In this document: positions 53,688-61,869 of the stretch, in pieces
Layout: the number at the start of each line of letters is the position of its first letter
How positions within the stretch are numbered: position 1 is the stretch's first letter
IMG/VR virus record: IMGVR_UViG_3300034356_000326
Span: 1 to 64,000 of that record
DNA length: 64,000 bases
Source: a virus
Strand: one strand, 5' to 3'
The notes under the pieces: model-generated
What the model was told of the DNA's origin: nothing
The model's database searches: none
The model's input: only the letters and a program-made list of their open reading frames with translations
Position numbers and translations under genes: made by a program

Positions 53688-54771
53688 GAAGTTTAGACAT
53701 AACATCATTTACTGAAATACTCTTATGACATTCAAAATGTCTAGGAGTATTTTCATTTTCAGGACACCACATCCAGTCTCCTTTGTTAAACTTGAACATA
53801 GGATTGTTCCAACATCCATTACATACATCCTTATTAGTTATGCGTATACAGTTGTTTTGAAACTCATGGTCTTCTGTTGTGAAGTTAGATATCATAACTC
53901 CTTGCTTACCTAATCCCCAATTGAGCCAACTGATTCCACTAGATAATCCTATGTATGTATCTGCATACCACAGATAGTTCATTACATTCTCAAGAGATGT
54001 ATCTTCTAACTTCTCTGCTCCATAGTCATCTGCTTCCTGAGATAGTTCAAACACTCTATATCCTTTAATCTTTAGTGTTTGTATTAGTTCTGGCCAGTAA
54101 TACCAGTGCTTACACTGAGCTGTAGATCTAGTGGAGATACAAATATATTCATTAACTGCAGGTCTTTCTTTAGGAGTGAATGCAATCCTAGGCTGTAACT
54201 CTTCATGCTCTAAGCACAAGATATTACTAGCTGCCTGTTGTAATGGTATAGTGGCAGGATGTACAGGTTCTTTTGATTCATCCCAATACCAGCCAATCTC
54301 CATCATTGCAATTATATTAGGAACAGACTGTCCTCTTCCTACAAACTCTAATTCAGGATATACATCTTTGAATAGTTCATTCCTGAACGTGGATACAATA
54401 ACATGACAATCATACACTTCTTTAAACTTTAAACAATAGGGCATCCAGGCAATGCTATCTCCTAATGATTTACTTTCAAAAGATATAAACACTCTCTTTC
54501 CTTTCACCTCATCTAATATGTTGATTTGCTTAACTGTACGTCCTTGGTATTTGACAAAGATGGCTATGTCAGATAGATACTTTCTATTAAGTCTAGCCCA
54601 TGCTCCTGGCTTTAGTTTTGTTTCATAGATAGTTATGTGTTGATCTGTAAACATACCATCCACCTTACCTTTTCTATCTACAAACTGTATATCATACTCT
54701 CTATCTTTTCCTTCGTCTCCTGTTAGTTCAAAGTATAAACCATTAACATGGTGTAAGTTATATGTTATCAT
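53680..54771 (-). CDS. TibC-like autotransporter O-heptosyltransferase homologue
   Basis: A 363-residue protein with an N-terminal beta-rich region, then a GT9-type fold (ESKSLGDSIAWMPYC; YICISTRSTAQCKHW; ADTYIGLSSGISWLNWGLGK). The C-terminal end has four cysteines, C317-x2-C320 (CNGCW), C336 (GDWMWCPE) and C348 (HFECHKS), matching the iron-binding Cys4 end of bacterial autotransporter heptosyltransferases such as TibC. Those enzymes attach heptose from ADP-heptose to Ser in beta-helix adhesins. It is the last gene of the leftward operon (coupled by ATGA to 54768) and lies beside Ser/Thr-rich fibres, so virion-protein O-glycosylation is the best hypothesis. The donor sugar cannot be read from sequence. 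Confidence 0.78.
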   Translation of the reverse strand: MITYNLHHVNGLYFELTGDEGKDREYDIQFVDRKGKVDGMFTDQHITIYETKLKPGAWARLNRKYLSDIAIFVKYQGRTVKQINILDEVKGKRVFISFESKSLGDSIAWMPYCLKFKEVYDCHVIVSTFRNELFKDVYPELEFVGRGQSVPNIIAMMEIGWYWDESKEPVHPATIPLQQAASNILCLEHEELQPRIAFTPKERPAVNEYICISTRSTAQCKHWYYWPELIQTLKIKGYRVFELSQEADDYGAEKLEDTSLENVMNYLWYADTYIGLSSGISWLNWGLGKQGVMISNFTTEDHEFQNNCIRITNKDVCNGCWNNPMFKFNKGDWMWCPENENTPRHFECHKSISVNDVMSKLPI

Positions 54772-55346
54772 TTCTCTGTATTAAAAAAGAATGTTTGAAA
54801 TAGTCTACCATCTTGTAGATCTTTGCCAAAGTAATCCAAAGATACATGGAATAAGTCACCTCTATATAAAATAAGTCTGTTATATACATTACCTATTCTA
54901 TCTACCATCTCCCACTTTGTATAATCCATACCTTCAACATGTGGTGCTGCAGTTTTTGTTTCTTCTTCTGTATGTTCAGTATATATCCAATTCTTAAGAC
55001 CTGTTTCTTTGTGTCTAAAGATACCTGTGCCTGAAGACAAAGGAGCATCAGGAGTAAGATAGCACACACCTGCCCAATTTGTAGTGCCATCACTGTGAAT
55101 CCATGATCTATCTTGTGCTGTTGTGTATTGGAAAGCACCTGAATTATCATCTCCCCACCAAACTACATCACCTGCAAAGGGTCTAATATTATCTTGTATT
55201 ATTTGTTTAATACTATCATTTAGAAAAGACTTAGTTCTTCTACCAGGATAGTTACCAGACTCACCAAATTCTTGACTCATAGCAAACGCTCTCACCTCAT
55301 CTGGGTTATTGTAAAAGTCTGATATGGATAACATTTCTACTCTCAT
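54768..55346 (-). CDS. DUF6445-type putative 2OG-Fe oxygenase
   Basis: A 192-residue protein fitting the DUF6445 pattern: NNPDEVRAFA near the start, GNYPGRRT, then WIHSDG with H84-x-D86, WAGVCYLTPDAPLSSGTG, and a distal H167 (DLFHVSLD) with R181 (GRLFQTFFF). This is a double-stranded beta-helix arrangement with a complete iron triad, so an oxygenase is likely although the family is uncharacterised as far as I know. It overlaps both neighbours by 4 bp (ATGA), so its expression is tied to the glycosyltransferases. The substrate is unknown; amino-acid or sugar hydroxylation is possible. Confidence 0.78.
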   Translation of the reverse strand: MRVEMLSISDFYNNPDEVRAFAMSQEFGESGNYPGRRTKSFLNDSIKQIIQDNIRPFAGDVVWWGDDNSGAFQYTTAQDRSWIHSDGTTNWAGVCYLTPDAPLSSGTGIFRHKETGLKNWIYTEHTEEETKTAAPHVEGMDYTKWEMVDRIGNVYNRLILYRGDLFHVSLDYFGKDLQDGRLFQTFFFNTEK

Positions 55347-56365
55347 AAGTTGTTGTATGCGTTTATATATAATTGTCTTGTTCTGTCTGATGTATATCCT
55401 TCATTAATCTTCAGTATGTTATAATAATACTTAGCCAAGATTTTAGCTACATTGTCCCAGCTATATTCTTCACGTCTATCTAATATAGCCTGTCTACGTT
55501 CTTCATAGTTGTGTATTACATTTACAATACCATCTACCACAGACTCTGTTGTAATTTTATTAATCACATGCATACCAGGGATAGGTTTACTACCTCTATA
55601 AGTTCCCACAATAGGAACTCCACATGCTGTAGCTTCCATCAATGTTAGATTAGGATGTCCTGCTTCTAGCATAGATGGATGTACAAAGATTGTACTAGAT
55701 CTGTATAACTCTCTAGTCTCATCATCTGTAGGGTTTGTTAACTTTAAAGTTAACTTTGGATAATCCAATAGCTCAGAATGTATCTCAAAGAACTTGTTGT
55801 TATCAGGATGCCCAGCTATTGTAATAGGTAGGTTTAATAACTTAGCTGCTTCTATACCAAATCTAAATCCTTTTCTATCATATCCAGAATCACCTGCTAA
55901 TCCATTGTTAGCTAACATTAATAAAGAGTGTGGTCTTGGTGCATAGTCAGGAGTAAAGAATTCTGTATTAGCCCCATGTGGTAGATAGAATAATTTATCT
56001 GTAGCATCAAAGTAATCTATAAGATATTCAGCATGCGTAAAAGATATAATGCTATGCTTCATAGCCTCTAGGTTTTGCTTAAACACCCAGCTATCTTTAC
56101 CATACCATTCTGTGTGGTGATCATGTAGAGAGTATACATAAGGTATACCTTTATCTCTACAATATAAAGCTTGATTAGCTAAATGAGCATGAACAATTGT
56201 GTTAGGCCATTTCTCTAAGTCATTCATATATTTAACATCTACAACATGTCCTTGTTTCTCAAGGGCAACCTTATATTCCCATGTAAGCCTTTCAACAGCT
56301 CCCCATCCATTTGGTGGTATGGTGATTAGTCCTGTTGCTACATGTACTGATTTTATTGGTTCCAT
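55343..56365 (-). CDS. Glycosyltransferase family 4 (GT-B)
   Basis: A 340-residue GT-B enzyme. The N-terminal domain starts SVHVATGLITIPPNGWGAVE, the typical glycine-rich acceptor loop, followed by YVYSLHDHH. The C-terminal domain shows GDSGYDRKGFRFGIEAAKLL, then FVHPSMLEAGHPNLTLMEAT with the donor-binding pair E234 and E244 (two residues farther apart than the usual E-x7-E), and GVPIVGTYRG. It transfers a sugar from a nucleotide donor with retention of configuration. It is coupled to the DUF6445 gene by ATGA and overlaps the GT2 gene by 13 bp. The acceptor may be a growing glycan on a protein or a surface polymer. Confidence 0.88.
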   Translation of the reverse strand: MEPIKSVHVATGLITIPPNGWGAVERLTWEYKVALEKQGHVVDVKYMNDLEKWPNTIVHAHLANQALYCRDKGIPYVYSLHDHHTEWYGKDSWVFKQNLEAMKHSIISFTHAEYLIDYFDATDKLFYLPHGANTEFFTPDYAPRPHSLLMLANNGLAGDSGYDRKGFRFGIEAAKLLNLPITIAGHPDNNKFFEIHSELLDYPKLTLKLTNPTDDETRELYRSSTIFVHPSMLEAGHPNLTLMEATACGVPIVGTYRGSKPIPGMHVINKITTESVVDGIVNVIHNYEERRQAILDRREEYSWDNVAKILAKYYYNILKINEGYTSDRTRQLYINAYNNL

Positions 56366-57027
56366 TTGGTTCTAAATTTAATTTCATCAATTCTAAACTT
56401 CCTTTCTTTCTCTTCACTCATACCTCCCACATTTAATGTTTCCATATGACAGACAATAGAATGTCTTACAAGAGCATGTTTAATACCAGCCTGCTTTAGT
56501 CTTTCTGCATAGTCGTTGTCTTGATAGTACATATCAAACAACTCATCAAATGGTAAGATCTTATCTAGTGCAGACTTCTTAATCACTGTACACCAACCTT
56601 GTAATGCTTCTGTCACAGCATAAGATTCATGATACTTACTATCAGTTCCTACAAAATGATTAGGGAACCATCTAGCATATAACAATGGGTCTTTAGGAGA
56701 GAATGCTTCTATGTCTTCTCTGTAGTCATGTACCTTCATCATCTCTGAGAACCACCATCTTTCATAAGCTACATCATCATTAGATATAACCACCCAATCA
56801 CCTTGGCAATATGTAAATGCTATGTTTAAAAACTTGTTGTAGTTAAAAGAATTCTCAGGATGTATATAGTTATGAATACGTGCATACCTATTTGGATCTT
56901 GTGTACCTGAGTCTACTAATTGCACACGAAACCTAAAGTCAATCTCACTATCATGCAATGTATCTATTGTACGTTGTGTCAGAGCCACATTAGTGCTATC
57001 TGTTAATATGATTACATCTATTGTCAT
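56353..57027 (-). CDS. Glycosyltransferase family 2 (GT-A)
   Basis: A 224-residue GT-A enzyme with the usual order: an N-terminal beta-strand (IDVIILTDSTNVALTQRTID), a nucleotide-binding strand with D39, the metal-binding DDV at 84-86 (VVISNDDVAYERWW), an acceptor loop (LQGWCTVIKKSALDKI) and the late YYQDNDYAERLKQAG general-base region. It is soluble, with no membrane anchor, and short for the family because it has only the catalytic domain. It overlaps the upstream gene by 4 bp and the next by 13 bp. It probably adds one sugar in the pathway encoded by this operon. Confidence 0.88.
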   Translation of the reverse strand: MTIDVIILTDSTNVALTQRTIDTLHDSEIDFRFRVQLVDSGTQDPNRYARIHNYIHPENSFNYNKFLNIAFTYCQGDWVVISNDDVAYERWWFSEMMKVHDYREDIEAFSPKDPLLYARWFPNHFVGTDSKYHESYAVTEALQGWCTVIKKSALDKILPFDELFDMYYQDNDYAERLKQAGIKHALVRHSIVCHMETLNVGGMSEEKERKFRIDEIKFRTKWNQ

Positions 57028-59687
57028 TTCTTTCTGAATGATTTATGTGTATTGTCTATTAAAGAAAATCCATCTGCTTGGGTAGTAAGTCTTTTCTTAA
57101 CCATTCCCATTTGAGGCCCTGCAAAGATACTATTAAAATACATATCAGCAGCATCCCATTTGTGTGTTCTTAAGTTGTTCTTTAAAAACTTAGCTGCCTC
57201 TTTTGGAAACATAATAGATTGTAAACCAATGATATGATTGGTTACATACATTTCATTATTGATATCTTTAACAATAGGTGATTGTGGCCAGCCATGTTCT
57301 AGTGTATCAGCATCTCCAAAAGACATATAGTTTATGTTGTTTGGTACCAATAAGTGTGCACATTCCTCAACTTTTCGTACGAAAAAGTGTATGTCTGTCT
57401 CAATGATACAATCTCCTTCACACACCATTAAGAAGTCACAATCATGAAACTCTGTTAAGATGGCATTCTTAAATGCTTCGTAGCATCCATAATGTGCTGG
57501 GGTAAGTGCAGTGCCATACTGTTGAATTTGTTGCTCATTGAAGAGTTCCATTGAAACACAATCTGGTCTGAGACAGTTATGCTTGGGTGGTAATGACTTA
57601 TAGGGCTCGTTAAACTGTATGACATATTCCCAGCCATGGTCTTTGACTCTTTCAAGGGATGCTCTACTTTGTTGTTCTCTTTCATCATTTAATGTGGTTT
57701 GTATATGAACTAATTTAATCTTAGGTCTTTCGTTCTTCCATTCAAACTTTCCTGTGTGTTGGTACTTATGTAAGTTATCTTTGGTCAGCTTAAACTCTTC
57801 CAACTTATATTGAACATCTCCATCATAAAAATCCATTTTAATATCTATAGGATCTCCTTTGAATTCAAACTGATAAACAAGTTCATGGTTCTTAGCTGGT
57901 ATTATTCTTTTCCACATGTAATCTTCAATAGATACATAGATGTTTCTATAGTCTCTGTTATATGTAAAGAAGTAGAACACATAATTGTTTGGTTTTCCAA
58001 CAACAGGGATGATAGAATAATACTCACTATTTGATGCTACACCTAATCCACTGTGAACTAACAAGGTATCCTTATCATTAGTAACTAACTGTATATCATT
58101 TGGGTTGAAGCTAAAGATAACCTTTGACAAATAGTCTTCTAGATAGTTCTCACATCTTCTTCTCTTACACACTTCGTTCCATTCTTCTGGTGTACGCACA
58201 TCATCAAACTCTTTCAAGAAGAAGTCTGTGTCAAACATAATACCATTGGTCTGAATTCCCTTACCCTGTGGAGTGGGTAGGGTAGCAGCATATAACTTTT
58301 TATCTGTTCTGAATGCATCATTTACTGCAGGGATATCTCTAGGATCTAATACAACATCATATGTAGTATAGAAGAACCTCTTAAACCCAAGCTCTTTAGC
58401 AACCTTAGCTGCATTAAATATATTAGTTAAGACAGTCAATGACTGGTTACTATTCTTCAATCCATTGATGTTGATCTCAGCAAAGTAGTCTGGTCTGTCA
58501 TTGTAAAACCTGGTGTAATAACTGTGATGAGTCAAAGGATTATGCACATCGTATATATAACAATCCACCATGTTTTGAATGTCTATATCTACAGGATAGT
58601 GAGACACTAGTATAATCTTTCTACCCAATGGTTTAAGACTATTGATAGTATCCTTAGTCCATTGAATCCTATCCTTAATGTTTGGATAGGTGCCTAAGAT
58701 GATACACTCTTCTTCCATTACATCTAAGTTTAATTTTTTGATAATATTGGTAGCATCACTACCAAGATCTCCAGTTAAATAAACCATGTTCTCTTCATTG
58801 TTATATTTGTTACAGTATACATCTAGATTATACATCACTTTGATCAAGTCATCATATTCCATGGCTTCTTTAATAGCAATAGGATTTAACTCCTTGTTAC
58901 CTCTATCTCCCTTTGATGGAAAGAAGAATACATCACATGCTTTTAAGAAGTCACTTACATCATCACGCTCTCCCCAGACAACACAGTTGTTTGGTTTATT
59001 AGCCATCAGTGGCTTCCAATAATTCTCAAAGTTACCTGCTTGGTTACCTAGGAAGTGAAACTTCACCTTATAGTTCTTAAGTCTTTCTGCTAGTTGAAAT
59101 GCATAAGCTTGATTCTTTCTAGGTGTAAATAGTCCTACAGTTACAAAGTGTTTGTATTCAGGATCTAAGCCATAGTCTTTTTGTCTTTCTACTTTATTTC
59201 TAACCTTCTTATCAATAGGATATTCAATTACTTCTGTAGGTACATCTAAGTCTATGTATTGGAATGAGTTGTAAGAGCTAACAAATATAAACTTGTCAGG
59301 CATCCATCTCTTGTGCTTAGGATTGAATGAGCTGTCATGCGTAGTCTCTGATATCTTCCAAGTTCTATTATCTGAATAGATGAATGCAGAAAGCTTGTCG
59401 TCCATGAACATCTCAGGAAACTCTTCCATCACTATAACATCTGGATTGAACTGTTCAATAATTCCAGACAGTTCACCATACTTATCTTCTCCTAAAGAAT
59501 GGAAGTTAACTCCTTCTGTAAGCATTTGAATGATCTTGTTTCGCTGTACAACAAATGACCATGCTAGAAATGAATACTCTACCACCTTAATTTCAAAGTA
59601 ATCTTTTAACAGTTCCACTTTGTTTACTGTTACCTGAGGAGCCCCTCCTGTTGATAGGTGAGGAGTGATTATTAATAGCTTTTTCAT
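57024..59687 (-). CDS. Three-domain glycosyltransferase fusion
   Basis: An 887-residue protein with at least three parts. Residues 1-310 are GT4-like (LLIITPHLSTGGAPQVTVNK, GLFTPRKNQAYAFQLAERL, FFPSKGDRGNKELNPIAIKE). Residues ~325-640 begin with EECIILGTYPNIKDRIQWTK and contain FFYTTYDVVLDP near 438, a GT-A-like nucleotide region. Residues ~660-887 look like a GT25/LPS-type transferase: KLVHIQTTLNDEREQQSRAS, ALTPAHYGCYEAF and the metal motif C-E-G-D near 756-759, with GDADTLEHGWPQ later. GT25 is the family of animal collagen galactosyltransferases, but the similarity here is weak. It is the largest gene of the operon and could add several sugars in sequence. Confidence 0.75.
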   Translation of the reverse strand: MKKLLIITPHLSTGGAPQVTVNKVELLKDYFEIKVVEYSFLAWSFVVQRNKIIQMLTEGVNFHSLGEDKYGELSGIIEQFNPDVIVMEEFPEMFMDDKLSAFIYSDNRTWKISETTHDSSFNPKHKRWMPDKFIFVSSYNSFQYIDLDVPTEVIEYPIDKKVRNKVERQKDYGLDPEYKHFVTVGLFTPRKNQAYAFQLAERLKNYKVKFHFLGNQAGNFENYWKPLMANKPNNCVVWGERDDVSDFLKACDVFFFPSKGDRGNKELNPIAIKEAMEYDDLIKVMYNLDVYCNKYNNEENMVYLTGDLGSDATNIIKKLNLDVMEEECIILGTYPNIKDRIQWTKDTINSLKPLGRKIILVSHYPVDIDIQNMVDCYIYDVHNPLTHHSYYTRFYNDRPDYFAEININGLKNSNQSLTVLTNIFNAAKVAKELGFKRFFYTTYDVVLDPRDIPAVNDAFRTDKKLYAATLPTPQGKGIQTNGIMFDTDFFLKEFDDVRTPEEWNEVCKRRRCENYLEDYLSKVIFSFNPNDIQLVTNDKDTLLVHSGLGVASNSEYYSIIPVVGKPNNYVFYFFTYNRDYRNIYVSIEDYMWKRIIPAKNHELVYQFEFKGDPIDIKMDFYDGDVQYKLEEFKLTKDNLHKYQHTGKFEWKNERPKIKLVHIQTTLNDEREQQSRASLERVKDHGWEYVIQFNEPYKSLPPKHNCLRPDCVSMELFNEQQIQQYGTALTPAHYGCYEAFKNAILTEFHDCDFLMVCEGDCIIETDIHFFVRKVEECAHLLVPNNINYMSFGDADTLEHGWPQSPIVKDINNEMYVTNHIIGLQSIMFPKEAAKFLKNNLRTHKWDAADMYFNSIFAGPQMGMVKKRLTTQADGFSLIDNTHKSFRKK

Positions 59688-60383
59688 TTATGTAAATCTC
59701 TTTTTGTATGGATTATCAATTGTCTGATCTTCTACTGTAATATTTAAAAAGTTAAAACCTTGTAATGGACCACTAAGATACCCTATCTTGCCTGAAAAAA
59801 AAGTATTAAATGCAAGGCTTATTCTAGTTTTATCATCACTTGTTGTTGGAACACTATGTTCTGTAGTAGATGGGAATAGAACAATATCTCCTTTATTTAC
59901 AGGGAAATAAGCTTCAACACAAGTATACATGTTTTGTTCTTTTGCCTGTATTTGTAAATTATTAGGCAATGCTCTTCCAAACATTATCTTATCTGTATTC
60001 TTATCTGCATTGAAATATAAACATCCACTAATTATACTGTTTGGATGATGGTGCTGATGATGTGATTGTTCTTTCTTTGTGTAATTAAACCAAGACTGAG
60101 TTATAGATAATTTAAGTCCTTCTGGATTTATAGGATTATACACGTTTATCAAGTAATCATTAAGAATGGACTCAATGAATAGTTTTACATTACTAAGTTT
60201 AGGATTGTTTAAAACATACAAATTGTGTGTTGTAGAGTTTGATGAATTTCTAAATACATCACTTTCATACTCATATGCACATTCTATTTCTTCATTAGTA
60301 AAGTCTCTATTGATGTTATTTAATAAAACAGGGATAGGGAAGATTGGTACTATTACTCCTCCTTGGTTTTGTTGTTCTGACAT
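59688..60383 (-). CDS. 2OG-Fe(II) oxygenase, tail-associated type, HxH variant
   Basis: A 231-residue protein of the putative 2OG-Fe(II) oxygenase family 5 type, often seen in phages. After TQSWFNYTKKEQSHHQHHHP the first iron ligands are probably H111-x-H113, so Asp of the usual HxD is replaced by His. NSIISGCLYFN, GDIVLFPSTTEHSVP with distal H176, and TRISLAFNTFFSGKIG with R187 complete the fold. The natural variation HxH is known in this family as I recall it. It is adjacent to the fusion glycosyltransferase (no gap) and 1 bp from the next gene. It may hydroxylate a virion protein, sugar or nucleotide; the operon favours a modification role. Confidence 0.82.
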   Translation of the reverse strand: MSEQQNQGGVIVPIFPIPVLLNNINRDFTNEEIECAYEYESDVFRNSSNSTTHNLYVLNNPKLSNVKLFIESILNDYLINVYNPINPEGLKLSITQSWFNYTKKEQSHHQHHHPNSIISGCLYFNADKNTDKIMFGRALPNNLQIQAKEQNMYTCVEAYFPVNKGDIVLFPSTTEHSVPTTSDDKTRISLAFNTFFSGKIGYLSGPLQGFNFLNITVEDQTIDNPYKKRFT

Positions 60384-60384
60384 A

Positions 60385-61311
60385 TTATAAATTATTATTG
60401 ATTGCGTGAATTACTTGTTCTACAGATGGATGACATTCAAAAGTTTCTTTCTTCTCTAAGCATCCTATTAATGGTTGTACATAATCTATTGTTGGCCAAT
60501 ACTCAAGAGCATATTTCATATTAGAATTACAATGTAATCCACAACCTCCTCTTACATATATGTGCTTGCCTTCTTGTCTATGTGGTGTACGAAACTCTGG
60601 ATTGATAGGAGATCCTAACTCAACAATGTCAGTTTTGGTTGTGCCTGCTAGATGTAGAATACCTGAGTCCATGGTGATAACAACCTTAGCATTGTTAATG
60701 AGATGCCAAGTTTGAGCGATGGATGTCTTATTCATAAGGTTTATAACGTTATCGTCCATCTTATGTACAGGTTTGTTTACATTAAAGAATCCTGTCTCAG
60801 AACTATCCTTACCAACTGCCACCACTTTGTAGCCCCATTTATTTAATTCATCAACTAGTTTAAGCCAGTTCTCTTGTGACCAAGTTCTATTGGGCCAGCT
60901 ATTAACAGGATGTATCACAGCATATCTACCCTCTACAGAAACATTAGGTTCTTCTGTAGGCTGATAGAAACATTCTAATTCATCTTTTCCAAGCATAAAT
61001 CCTAGATGTATAGCATGGAACTGCCTAATATCCATCATGTTGTGCTTCATCTCTATACCACGCTCATCTTTCTTACCCACTAGATAGAATGAATTATGTA
61101 TAATGTAATTACTTTGTATGTACGTCATGTCTATAGAGCTAGCTTTGTAGCTCTTTTCTACATAAGGGTTCATCTTAAACAACTCAGGCATCTGAGAGAT
61201 GACTATAATCTTTCTTTGATACGCATCATGAAGCTTTTTAATAGTGGGGGTGGCACAGATAAGATCACCCAATCCATTACATTCTTCTAGATTTAAACAA
61301 ACTGGTTTCAT
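60385..61311 (-). CDS. Glycosyltransferase family 9 (heptosyltransferase-like)
   Basis: A 308-residue protein if started at the ATG at 61311; a longer ORF to 61473 would run through the promoter region and the neighbouring gene's start, so I reject it. The GT9 pattern is clear: NLEECNGLGDLICATPTIKK at the N-terminus, VIHPVNSWPNRTWSQENW in the linker, and TMDSGILHLAGTTKTDIVEL for nucleotide binding. A Cys-rich end (GGCGLHCNS, GCLEKKETFECHP) partly resembles the Cys4 end of the TibC-like protein. It is the first gene of the leftward operon, so it and six others are probably expressed from the promoter at 61329-61360. Confidence 0.83.
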   Translation of the reverse strand: MKPVCLNLEECNGLGDLICATPTIKKLHDAYQRKIIVISQMPELFKMNPYVEKSYKASSIDMTYIQSNYIIHNSFYLVGKKDERGIEMKHNMMDIRQFHAIHLGFMLGKDELECFYQPTEEPNVSVEGRYAVIHPVNSWPNRTWSQENWLKLVDELNKWGYKVVAVGKDSSETGFFNVNKPVHKMDDNVINLMNKTSIAQTWHLINNAKVVITMDSGILHLAGTTKTDIVELGSPINPEFRTPHRQEGKHIYVRGGCGLHCNSNMKYALEYWPTIDYVQPLIGCLEKKETFECHPSVEQVIHAINNNL

Positions 61312-61313
61312 CT

Positions 61314-61345
61314 GTTGGTTATTTAAAACAAAGTTACTATATTTG
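61314..61345 (+). promoter_or_regulatory. Rightward promoter for the DUF6165-like gene
   Basis: GTTG (61314-61317), a 20-nt spacer and TATATTTG (61338-61345) match the Bacteroidetes pattern. Its -7 box lies one base from the -7 box of the leftward promoter, so the two promoters overlap. Confidence 0.6.
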
Positions 61346-61360
61346 TTGGAAATAAAAAAC
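61329..61360 (-). promoter_or_regulatory. Leftward promoter for the glycosylation operon
   Basis: On the minus strand TAACTTTG (plus coordinates 61329-61336) fits TAnnTTTG. The -33 region (61357-61360, GTTT) is weak. It would give a leader of about 13-18 nt before the ATG at 61311. Confidence 0.55.
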
Positions 61361-61369
61361 ATTTTTACT

Positions 61370-61738
61370 ATGAAAATTGAAGTTTCTGTGGGGGAAGTTG
61401 TAGACAAATGGACTATACTTTCTATCAAAGCTCTGAACATTACAGACAAAGACAAACTAGTTAATGTTTTCAAAGAGAAAACTTATCTAAATGATGCTGT
61501 ACATCCTGAGATATTACATGATCCTTTGACAGACATGTTGCTTGAAGTTAATAAAGCTCTTTGGAAAGTGGAAGATCTTATAAGAGACTTTGAAAGAGCT
61601 AATAGTTTTGGAGAAGAGTTTATTGATTTAGCTAGATCTGTCTACAAGTTGAATGATAAAAGAGCACATATTAAAAAAGAAATTAATATTAAGTATGGGT
61701 CTGACTTTGTAGAGGAGAAATCCTACCAGCCCTACTAA
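61370..61738 (+). CDS. DUF6165-like protein
   Basis: A 122-residue protein. The conserved-looking start KIEVSVGEVVDKWTILSIKA fits the DUF6165 family (VEVSxGExxDKxTILxIK), so ATG 61370 is chosen over the longer frame that begins inside the neighbouring gene. The rest is a charged helical hairpin (VNKALWKVEDLIRDFERANS; RAHIKKEINIKYG). There is no catalytic motif or membrane helix. Family members often lie next to glycosyltransferases or surface-glycan genes, and here it is divergent from the glycosylation operon, sharing its promoter region. It may regulate or assist that pathway, but its function is unknown. Confidence 0.75.
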   Translation: MKIEVSVGEVVDKWTILSIKALNITDKDKLVNVFKEKTYLNDAVHPEILHDPLTDMLLEVNKALWKVEDLIRDFERANSFGEEFIDLARSVYKLNDKRAHIKKEINIKYGSDFVEEKSYQPY

Positions 61739-61745
61739 AAAAATA

Positions 61746-61777
61746 TTTGGTAGTTTCAACTTTTTTACTTAGTTTTG
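61746..61777 (+). promoter_or_regulatory. Bacteroidetes-type promoter for the lysis block
   Basis: TTTG (61746-61749), a 20-nt spacer and TAGTTTTG (61770-61777) match the consensus exactly. It precedes the membrane-protein and endolysin genes. Confidence 0.78.
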
Positions 61778-61823
61778 CCAGGAATTAGATAGCTTAACTT
61801 AAATAGGTCTTTCTGACCATATT

Positions 61824-61850
61824 ATACACTCATGTCCTGGGTGTATTTTT
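61824..61850 (+). terminator. Terminator-like hairpin in the lysis leader (possible attenuator)
   Basis: A 9-bp stem with one wobble (61824-61832 with 61838-61846) closes a 5-nt loop and is followed by TTTTTATTT. It lies downstream of the promoter at 61746-61777 and upstream of the first lysis gene, so transcripts from that promoter must pass it. A smaller GGTC/GACC hairpin lies at 61806-61818. Confidence 0.7.
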
Positions 61851-61869
61851 ATTTCTACAACTTACTATA

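Noticed and set aside
61244-61369. Longer start of the DUF6165-like gene
   Set aside because: The extra 42 residues are antisense to the GT9 gene and do not fit the family, which begins with the KIEVSVGE segment.
61312-61473. N-terminal extension of the GT9 gene beyond 61311
   Set aside because: The extension would cover both divergent promoters and the start of the DUF6165-like gene. The GT9 motif begins right after the Met at 61311.
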